Assembly (NCBI GenBank): GCA_002688395.1
Contig: NZCU01000046.1
Span: 1-11,959, forward strand
Source of the DNA: Nanobdellota archaeon
GTDB taxonomy: Archaea; Nanobdellota; Nanobdellia; SCGC-AAA011-G17; ARS1403
Length of the DNA: 11,959 nucleotides
Direction: 5' to 3'
Shown: positions 6,919 through 11,959 of the stretch, in pieces
Position numbering within the stretch: position 1 is the first letter of the stretch
Layout of the letters: every line of letters begins with the position of its first letter
Notes under the pieces: generated by a model
Told to the model about the DNA's origin: nothing
The model's input: the letters and a program-made list of their open reading frames with translations, nothing else
Database searches by the model: none
Translations under genes and position numbers: made by a program

Positions 6919-7798
6919 TTTTCCACCTCAATAATTTATTTTTGGCTCCAAAATGTCTCAACACACTTTCAGAATTTTTTAATCCCAATCTTAAACTTTT
7001 TTCAATACTCAATCCTTTAACTAATCCAGCTACAAAACTAGAAGCAAAAGCATCTCCAGCTCCAGTCCTCTCAATAACTTTAATCTTATGTGGTTTTAAT
7101 TTATATTTCATTCTTCCATCATAACATTGAATAGGTCTATTTTTATCAGTAACAACAACAATTTGAGGTCCCAATTTTCTTAATCCTTCTAATAAATCTC
7201 CTTTCTTAACTAACATCTCAGCTTCTTCTTTATTTAATACTAAAACCGTAGATAATTTTAGTAAAGTCTTCAAGCTCTTAGGTTTCTTCTTAATTAAATA
7301 AGAACTAGGATTAAAAGCAATTTTTACTAAATCTTTAGAAATTAACTCTCTAGCTAGCCTAACTTGAGTTTGCAAACTTTTCCCTAACATAGAAGAAAAA
7401 TATAACCATTTAGTCTTAAATCTAGGATAAGAATCTAAATTATCATTAGCAGCTTTATGAGTTAAAACTGTCCTATTATGAATATTACTATCAACAACAA
7501 CTGAAATTCCATTAACACCCTCTCTCTTACCCAAAAATTTAATTCTCTCCTTCTTCAAACAATTAAAAACATAATCTCCATTCAAATCTTTCCCAATAAC
7601 ACCCAAATATGCGGTTTTCAAACCTAATCTAGAAAAAGCAACAGCTGTGTTTGTACCACCCCCACCAACATCACTTCTAAAATCTTGAATTAATATTTTT
7701 TCTCCAACAGGCAATAAAATTTGTCCTTTTTTCTCTTTCAAGCAAGTGCTAGCAAATAAATCTACTACATTACTTCCTATACAAACTATGTCAAAGAT
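6908..7798 (-). CDS. PfkB-family sugar kinase, probable 6-phosphofructokinase, non-AUG start
   Basis: A ribokinase-like kinase. With the start proposed here it has 296 residues. The first strand reads FDIVCIGSNVVDLFAST (2-18), then GGGGTNTAVAFSRLG from 45, LNKEEAEML in the middle and TGAGDAFASSFVAGL from 245 with catalytic Asp249. The first plausible conventional start is a TTG at 7741, but 19 conserved upstream codons belong to the fold. In that frame no ATG, GTG or TTG exists between the upstream stop (at about 7828) and 7741. GGTGG at 7809-7805 lies 6 nt before an ATC codon at 7798-7796, so ATC is the likely start (or a miscalled ATG). It overlaps the aldolase by 11 nt. Fructose 6-phosphate as substrate is inferred from this context; other PfkB members phosphorylate ribose, adenosine or other sugars. 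Confidence 0.85.
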   Translation of the reverse strand: MFDIVCIGSNVVDLFASTCLKEKKGQILLPVGEKILIQDFRSDVGGGGTNTAVAFSRLGLKTAYLGVIGKDLNGDYVFNCLKKERIKFLGKREGVNGISVVVDSNIHNRTVLTHKAANDNLDSYPRFKTKWLYFSSMLGKSLQTQVRLARELISKDLVKIAFNPSSYLIKKKPKSLKTLLKLSTVLVLNKEEAEMLVKKGDLLEGLRKLGPQIVVVTDKNRPIQCYDGRMKYKLKPHKIKVIERTGAGDAFASSFVAGLVKGLSIEKSLRLGLKNSESVLRHFGAKNKLLRWKNVR

Positions 7799-7804
7799 TC
7801 TATA

Positions 7805-7809
7805 CCACC
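7805..7809 (-). promoter_or_regulatory. Shine-Dalgarno motif setting the start of the PfkB-type kinase
   Basis: GGTGG on the - strand, 6 nt before ATC at 7798-7796. The same GGTGG stands 4 nt before the ATG of the aldolase in this operon (6927-6923). It would be too far from the TTG at 7741 to serve that codon, which supports the upstream start. Confidence 0.6.
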
Positions 7810-7831
7810 TATTTAAAAATATAAATTAGAA

Positions 7832-7842
7832 CATATATAAAA
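7832..7842 (-). promoter_or_regulatory. Candidate TATA box for the kinase-aldolase-TPI-dehydrogenase-isomerase operon
   Basis: TTTTATATATG on the - strand in the 45-nt gap between pgk and the kinase. It is centred near 7837, giving an expected transcript start near 7811 and a short leader that contains GGTGG. A second candidate (AATTTATATTTT, 7827-7816) would place the start near the ATC and exclude the GGTGG. The T-rich gap may also slow or end transcription from pgk. Confidence 0.45.
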
Positions 7843-7843
7843 C

Positions 7844-8953
7844 TTACTTTAAAGCTTCAATTCCTGGCAATTTTTTACCAACAACATAATCAATCAAAGC
7901 TCCACCACTTAAACTAATATGATTAATTCCTTTTATCTTAAACTTAGAAACAGCATCACTACTACTCCCCCCTCCAATAACGCTAAAACCTTTATTTCTC
8001 CCAACTGCTTTTAAAATCTCCTTAGTACCTTTACTAAAATTATTATTCACATAATCTCCAGGAACCCCTTTTAAAAAAATTACTTTAGCTTTTTTAATTT
8101 CATCAACATAATTCTTTATAGTATCTTCTCCAATATCAAAAATCTCATATTTACTAGGAAATTCCTCAACTCTTAATTCTTCTCTTCTCCCATTAACCTT
8201 AACAGCAAAATCATTAGGAACTTCAACATTCTTTAATTTATTTTTTTTAACAATCTTTAATTTATTTTTTAAAAATTTATTCTGAGCTCCAAAATTAATA
8301 CCCAAAGCAATACTACACAATTGTCCAAACAAACCACAACTTAGTATTCTCCTCTTATTATTTAATAATTTAATATTATCTTTAGGTTTAGCTCCTCCTA
8401 AAATATAAAGTGCATTTTTTATTTTTAATTTCTTTAAAGCATTAATTTCTTTTTCCATAGTTTTACCCATACAACTTTTCAAAACTTTAGGAAATCCAAC
8501 CATACTACTTTGTTTCCTATGACTAACAGAAAAAGAATCATTAACATAATAATCAAAATATTTACTTAAAACCTTAACAAATTTATTATTAGAATTCCCT
8601 TTAAACTCATCTTTTAATCTTCTAACATTATCTAATAATAACACTTCACCATTTTTTAAGTTTTCAATCTCATCTCTTGATTTTTTACCTAAAATATCTA
8701 CAAATTTAACCCTTACAAATTTACTTAATAATTTAGCATGTTGTTTTAAAGTAGTAAAATCTTTAGCACCTGGCCTTCCTTGATGTGCTAATAAAACTAC
8801 TTTAGCTTTTTTATTCTTCAAATATTTAATAGTTTCAGCATGTGCTTTAAACCTCTGATTTAACAAAACTTTACCATTAACAACTTCAGAATTCAAATCA
8901 ATCCTAACTAAAACTCTTTTACCTTTAAAATTAAAAGAACTTAAAGTCTTCAT
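7844..8953 (-). CDS. pgk: Phosphoglycerate kinase, divergent
   Basis: Transfers phosphate from 1,3-bisphosphoglycerate to ADP. The N-terminal substrate domain has VLVRIDLNSE (residues 14-23), LLAHQGRPG, LLLDNVRRLKDE and VNDSFSVSHRKQSS. GKTMEKEINAL marks the hinge side. The nucleotide domain has ILGGAKPKD, VIGGGSSSDAV and SLSGGALIDYV, and the C-terminus KLPGIEALK is classic. The 369 residues compare with about 400 in most PGKs. Several motifs are altered: DNVR for ENVR, GGAKPKDN for GGAKVSDK, and GVPGDY for GPMGVFE. Overall it looks functional but fast-evolving, as is common in reduced archaeal genomes. Its start overlaps the gap stop by 4 nt, so the two consecutive steps are translationally coupled. 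Confidence 0.94.
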   Translation of the reverse strand: MKTLSSFNFKGKRVLVRIDLNSEVVNGKVLLNQRFKAHAETIKYLKNKKAKVVLLAHQGRPGAKDFTTLKQHAKLLSKFVRVKFVDILGKKSRDEIENLKNGEVLLLDNVRRLKDEFKGNSNNKFVKVLSKYFDYYVNDSFSVSHRKQSSMVGFPKVLKSCMGKTMEKEINALKKLKIKNALYILGGAKPKDNIKLLNNKRRILSCGLFGQLCSIALGINFGAQNKFLKNKLKIVKKNKLKNVEVPNDFAVKVNGRREELRVEEFPSKYEIFDIGEDTIKNYVDEIKKAKVIFLKGVPGDYVNNNFSKGTKEILKAVGRNKGFSVIGGGSSSDAVSKFKIKGINHISLSGGALIDYVVGKKLPGIEALK

Positions 8954-9933
8954 CTTAATCTCTTAATAATATCAACCATTCTATTACTATAACCAAACTC
9001 ATTATCATACCAAGCTAAAACTTTAACTAAATTATTTTTCAAAACTTGTGTATCTATACCACTTACAATACTACTATGTTTATTACCTATAATATCACTA
9101 CTAACTAATTCCTCATCACTATATTCAATTATTCCTTTCATTTCTTTTTCTGCTGCTTTCTTTAAAACTTCATTAACACTTTTAGCATCAGTATTCTTCT
9201 TTAAAACTCCAACAAAATCTACTATGCTCCCACAAGATACAGGAACTCTTAAAGCAACACCATCTAATCTACCTCTAAGCTCAGGAATAACCTCAACCAC
9301 AGCTTTAGTAGCTCCACTAGTAGTAGGAACAATATTTACAGCAGCAGCTCTCCCTCTCCTAATTTTCTTATTAGGTCCATCTATTAAATATTGACTAGAA
9401 GTATAAGCATGCACAGTAGTCATAAAACCTTTCTCAATTCCAAATTTATCATTAAGTACTTTTACCACGGGAGCTAAAGCATTTGTAGTACAAGAAGCAA
9501 CTGAAATTGTTCTATGTTTCTTTTTTAGTTTCTCTAAGTTAACCCCAGGAACTATAGTTTTATCTAATCCTTTACCAGGAGCTGAAACTAACACTTTCTT
9601 AGCACCTGCATTCACATGTCTCAAAGCTTCTTTTCTATCTTTAAATTTCCCAGTACACTCAACTACAACATCTACTTTTAATTTCTTCCAAGGCAATTGT
9701 CCTGGATTTTCTTCATTTAATACTTTAATTTTCTTACTACCAACTTTAATCCAATCTTCTCCATAACTAACTTCTTTACTATATTTTCCATAAACAGAAT
9801 CATATTTAATTATATGAGATAAAATCTTAGGGTCACATAAGTCATTTATAGCAACAACATTAACATTTCTATCTAAACAAATCTTAAAAACATGGCTTCC
9901 TATCCTTCCAAAACCATTTATTGCAACATTCAT
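8950..9933 (-). CDS. gap: Glyceraldehyde-3-phosphate dehydrogenase, bacterial type I
   Basis: Oxidises and phosphorylates glyceraldehyde 3-phosphate. The dinucleotide loop INGFGRIG is at residues 5-12, and AINDLCDPK at 28-36 has Asp31-Leu32 at the positions that favour NAD+. The active site ASCTTNALAPV has Cys148, with partner His175 in VHAYTSSQYL. DGPNKKIRRGRAAA, PTTSGATKAV and the C-terminal WYDNEFGYSNR are all standard; the Pro in DGPNKK also agrees with NAD+. The length of 327 is normal. Most archaea use the unrelated-looking type II enzyme or ferredoxin-linked enzymes, so this bacterial form points to lateral transfer. The ATG overlaps the GH130 stop by 4 nt, with GAGGAG about 8 nt before it. 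NADH made here could be reoxidised by the lactate dehydrogenase-like gene of the neighbouring operon. Confidence 0.96.
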   Translation of the reverse strand: MNVAINGFGRIGSHVFKICLDRNVNVVAINDLCDPKILSHIIKYDSVYGKYSKEVSYGEDWIKVGSKKIKVLNEENPGQLPWKKLKVDVVVECTGKFKDRKEALRHVNAGAKKVLVSAPGKGLDKTIVPGVNLEKLKKKHRTISVASCTTNALAPVVKVLNDKFGIEKGFMTTVHAYTSSQYLIDGPNKKIRRGRAAAVNIVPTTSGATKAVVEVIPELRGRLDGVALRVPVSCGSIVDFVGVLKKNTDAKSVNEVLKKAAEKEMKGIIEYSDEELVSSDIIGNKHSSIVSGIDTQVLKNNLVKVLAWYDNEFGYSNRMVDIIKRLR

Positions 9934-11003
9934 ATATGTCTCCTCTTCAAAGTCTTAAGTATTTCATCTATATAAATTTCTTTAACTGAAACAATTTCAT
10001 CAGCCCCGCCTGAATACAATAATATTTTATCTCCTTCTTCTACTAAACCAGTAGGAAAAACAACATTAGGCATCCATCCTTTCTTCTCATAAGGTTGTAC
10101 AGCACATAACAATGGTTCATCACAAGGACCTCTAGCAATTAATTTATGCGGTTTATTTTTATCAAATAACGCAGCACCCATACAATAACCATGTTTATCA
10201 TGAACTCCATGATATATCTCCAACCAACCTTTCTTAGTTAAAATGGGCGGACAACCAGCACCAACTCTAGCAGCATCCCAAGAATCTTTAGATAACAAAA
10301 CACTTTGATCATCCCCCCAATGTTCCAAATCTTTTGAATAACTTACCCACATATGAGGTAATGAAAAATTAAAATTTCCTTCTGGTCTATTAAATGCAAC
10401 ATATCTTCCTCTTACTTTCTTCGGGAAAAGAACAACATCTTTATTCTGATGTCTAAATATAATCCCTCTTCTATGCCATTGAATTCCATCTCTACTCACA
10501 GCATAACTACTAGAAATGCTATTAAATCTACTCAAGGCAACGTAAGTCATAATATACTTATTACCAACTCTAACAATCCTAGGATCTTCAACTCCTAACT
10601 CTCCATCATCTTTAGTTCCATAGAAAGCAGGTCTTTGTTCAATCTTCTCAACTTCAAAACCTCCTTTACTCAAAAAAACTCTTCTAAAATGACTAATAAA
10701 CTTCAATCTTACAGTATCATCTTTTAAATGAAATCCACCCCTATCATAATTTTCAATTTGACTCTTCTTATATTCATCAAATGTTAATTGATATCTAGAA
10801 TTAGAAATACACCTAGGAGAGCGGGCCTTTCCTTTTTTATTCCAATCCTTTAATCTCTCCGCAACACGTACATATAACAATATCTTCCCATTCTTTAATC
10901 TCAAAGCTGCAGGATTAAAAACTCCAATAATCTCAAAATTCTTATTTGTTGGCCTAAATTGCTCCTTTTTTAATAGCAATCCCTCTTTTTCAATCTTCAA
11001 CAT
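9930..11003 (-). CDS. GH130-family glycoside phosphorylase/hydrolase
   Basis: A 357-residue five-bladed beta-propeller protein. Visible family motifs are FNPAALRLKNGKILLYVR (residues 29-46), GVEDPRIV at 137-144 with Asp140 as the expected proton donor, FNRPEGN, RVGAGCPPI with GWLEIYHGVH, PNVVFPTGL, and YSGGAD near the end (usually YYGAAD). GH130 members phosphorolyse beta-1,4- or beta-1,2-mannosides to mannose 1-phosphate; some hydrolyse them. The specific substrate cannot be read here. It is first in an operon with gap and pgk, so a link from mannan or mannose-glycan breakdown to glycolysis is likely (inference). The mutase that would convert mannose 1-phosphate to mannose 6-phosphate is the broken gene at 2052-2388, unless another copy exists. 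No signal peptide, so cytosolic. Its ATG has no Shine-Dalgarno motif and a TATA box 27 nt upstream. Confidence 0.88.
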   Translation of the reverse strand: MLKIEKEGLLLKKEQFRPTNKNFEIIGVFNPAALRLKNGKILLYVRVAERLKDWNKKGKARSPRCISNSRYQLTFDEYKKSQIENYDRGGFHLKDDTVRLKFISHFRRVFLSKGGFEVEKIEQRPAFYGTKDDGELGVEDPRIVRVGNKYIMTYVALSRFNSISSSYAVSRDGIQWHRRGIIFRHQNKDVVLFPKKVRGRYVAFNRPEGNFNFSLPHMWVSYSKDLEHWGDDQSVLLSKDSWDAARVGAGCPPILTKKGWLEIYHGVHDKHGYCMGAALFDKNKPHKLIARGPCDEPLLCAVQPYEKKGWMPNVVFPTGLVEEGDKILLYSGGADEIVSVKEIYIDEILKTLKRRHI

Positions 11004-11024
11004 ACTAATATTCTATAATAATGT

Positions 11025-11036
11025 GATATTTATATC
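11025..11036 (-). promoter_or_regulatory. TATA box of the GH130-gap-pgk operon (leaderless)
   Basis: On the - strand GATATAAATATC is centred 27 nt before the ATG at 11003 and preceded by an A-rich BRE-like AGTAAAA. No Shine-Dalgarno motif precedes the ATG, so the transcript probably starts at the start codon. The element is a near-palindrome (GATAT/ATATC arms around TT), so it could also sit in a two-sided control region shared with the divergent gene. Confidence 0.6.
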
Positions 11037-11055
11037 TTTTACTATATTTACAGAA

Positions 11056-11065
11056 AAATATATTA
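11056..11065 (+). promoter_or_regulatory. TATA box of the debranching-enzyme-like gene (leaderless)
   Basis: AAATATATTA is centred about 28 nt before the ATG at 11089, after a CAGAAAA BRE-like stretch. No Shine-Dalgarno motif is present. Only about 30 bp separate it from the oppositely oriented TATA box at 11025-11036, so both glycan-degradation genes are driven from one 85-bp intergenic region. Confidence 0.55.
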
Positions 11066-11088
11066 ACAATTAACATTAAAGAAAGTAT

Positions 11089-11925
11089 ATGTTAGAAGAA
11101 GCTTATACTAAAGCTATAGAAATTTTAGAAATTTGTTCTACTAAAAACGGTTTTTTCGCTTCAGGTGGGAAAGATGGTTACAATGCAGTTTGGTCAAGAG
11201 ATTCTATGATTTCCTCTCTAGGGGCAAGTTTAATTAAGAATAAATTCAAAAACACTTTCAAAGCAAGCATAACAACTCTAGCAAAAGAACAAGCAAAAAG
11301 TGGACAAATCCCAAATGCTGTAGATAGATTCTCAAAAAGAAAACCTCATACTGATTTTAAAACAATAGATTCAAGCTTATGGTATATTATTGGTCATTAT
11401 ATGTATAAAAAAAGATACAATGATGCTTCATTATTAAGAAAATATAAATCCTCAATAAATAATACTTTACAATGGTTAAGATGTCAAGACTCAGGAGAAA
11501 CAGGAATGTTAACCCAACTACCTACCTCAGATTGGCAAGACGCATTTCCTCATAAATATGGCTACACAATAAACACCCAAGCTCTTTATTATAAAGTTCT
11601 AAATTTAATTGGACAAAAAAAAGATGCAGAAAAATTAAAATTAATGACAAACAAAAATAAAGATGATAAACTTTGGGATGAAAATTTCTATATCCCTTAC
11701 AGATGGAAAAACCATAACAAATACAAAGAAGTAGGAGATTGGTTTGATTCTTTAGGGAATTTATTAGCGATTAATTTTGACCTAGCCTCTAAATCTCAAG
11801 CAAAAAAAATATTAAATCATATAAAAAAGAAAAAAATAAATCAACCTTACCCTATTAAATCAATATTTCCTCCAATTAGAAGGTGGCAAAGAAGTTGGAG
11901 ACATAGGACTAGAACAAGCAGTTAG
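11089..11925 (+). CDS. Glucoamylase/debranching-enzyme-like (alpha/alpha)6-barrel protein, C-terminus disrupted
   Basis: Resembles archaeal amylo-alpha-1,6-glucosidase-like proteins that release glucose from alpha-glucans. Visible motifs are CSTKNGFFASGG (residues 16-27), NAVWSRDSM at 32-40, GQIPNAVD at 72-79, TIDSSLWYIIG at 92-102, PTSDWQDAFPHKYGYTINTQ at 145-164, GDWFDSLGNLLAI at 216-228 and PYPIKSIFPPI at 253-263. In the family this last motif is normally followed by about 100 more residues, with an acidic Trp-rich stretch and a YHYLNGGIW-like segment. Here the frame instead gives 15 Arg/Trp/Ser-rich residues that look like out-of-frame translation, then stops at 11925. At 278 residues it lacks about a quarter of the barrel. 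A frameshift, a deletion junction or a sequence error is likely. The start is supported by the leaderless promoter. Substrate is inferred from the family. Confidence 0.78.
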   Translation: MLEEAYTKAIEILEICSTKNGFFASGGKDGYNAVWSRDSMISSLGASLIKNKFKNTFKASITTLAKEQAKSGQIPNAVDRFSKRKPHTDFKTIDSSLWYIIGHYMYKKRYNDASLLRKYKSSINNTLQWLRCQDSGETGMLTQLPTSDWQDAFPHKYGYTINTQALYYKVLNLIGQKKDAEKLKLMTNKNKDDKLWDENFYIPYRWKNHNKYKEVGDWFDSLGNLLAINFDLASKSQAKKILNHIKKKKINQPYPIKSIFPPIRRWQRSWRHRTRTSS

Positions 11926-11959
11926 GATGAGAATGGAAGTATTTAACGAAGACTATGAA
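11840..11959 (+). other. Open +1 frame overlapping the end of the debranching-like gene, running off the window
   Basis: From 11879 this frame reads EGGKEVGDIGLEQAVRMRME and stays open to the last base. Its composition looks like real protein, whereas the primary frame over the same bases does not. It has no start codon before ATG 11927, which lies 1 nt after the primary stop, so it is either the true continuation after a frameshift near 11870-11880 or the front of a separate gene starting at 11927 or 11933. I do not recognise the sequence, and it does not obviously match the expected C-terminal part of the debranching family. Confidence 0.4.

Noticed and set aside
6942..7124. 60-codon open frame antisense to the kinase gene
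   Set aside because: It overlaps the conserved GAGD region of the kinase on the other strand and has no independent support.
6908..7741. Kinase gene starting at the TTG at 7741
   Set aside because: It would remove the first strand of the PfkB fold, which is clearly encoded upstream, and no Shine-Dalgarno motif stands close before the TTG.
7801..7843. A regulatory RNA or attC/attachment site in the pgk-kinase gap
   Set aside because: The 45-nt gap is plain AT-rich sequence explained by TATA and GGTGG signals; I see no hairpin or repeat.
1..11959. tRNA, rRNA, CRISPR array, insertion sequence or prophage genes
   Set aside because: Reading both strands, I found no tRNA-like arms, spaced repeats, transposase motifs or phage protein motifs; nearly every base is in metabolic genes.

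Overview
The window is AT-rich, gene-dense DNA that most likely comes from an archaeon, probably a DPANN lineage of the Woesearchaeota/Pacearchaeota/Nanoarchaeota kind. The evidence is an archaeal-type short triosephosphate isomerase, a DhnA-type class I aldolase, an archaeal phosphoglucose/phosphomannose isomerase, GGAGG/GGTGG Shine-Dalgarno motifs inside operons, and TATA boxes 25-29 nt before the start codons of genes without such motifs (leaderless style). The exact lineage is inference, since no rRNA or marker gene is present.

Left part (1-3272, + strand): a run of genes joined by 4-nt ATGA overlaps. They are the 3' part of a tandem-SIS sugar-phosphate protein, glucose-6-phosphate dehydrogenase (zwf), a broken phosphomannomutase/phosphoglucomutase remnant, and a short 6-phosphogluconate dehydrogenase (gnd). 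This is an oxidative pentose phosphate operon, a pathway uncommon in archaea. The remnant keeps the first ~25 residues and the last domain of the mutase; the catalytic middle is gone and a +1 frameshift lies in an A9 run. A DoxX-like membrane protein follows with its own leaderless promoter.

Central and right part (3745-11003, - strand): two adjacent operons carry most of glycolysis. The first to be transcribed is GH130 - gap - pgk, from a leaderless promoter at about 11030. The second is pfkB-type kinase - class I aldolase - tpiA - D-2-hydroxyacid dehydrogenase (probable D-lactate dehydrogenase) - pgi/pmi. The pfkB-type gene appears to start at a non-canonical ATC codon behind a strong GGTGG motif. 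Divergent from GH130 is a debranching-enzyme/glucoamylase-like gene (from 11089) whose C-terminus is replaced by out-of-frame sequence before the window ends.

Together the genes describe sugar fermentation. Glycan breakdown (GH130, glucoamylase-like) feeds hexose phosphates into isomerase, kinase, aldolase, TPI, GAPDH and PGK, with a lactate dehydrogenase-like enzyme to recycle NADH. The zwf/gnd branch supplies reducing power and ribulose 5-phosphate. Phosphoglycerate mutase, enolase, pyruvate kinase, 6-phosphogluconolactonase, and transketolase or RuMP enzymes are not in the window. I see no rRNA, tRNA, CRISPR array, transposase or phage gene, and no wholly unknown multi-gene system. The unusual points are the decaying mutase, the non-AUG start, the mixed bacterial/archaeal enzyme origins and the broken debranching enzyme.
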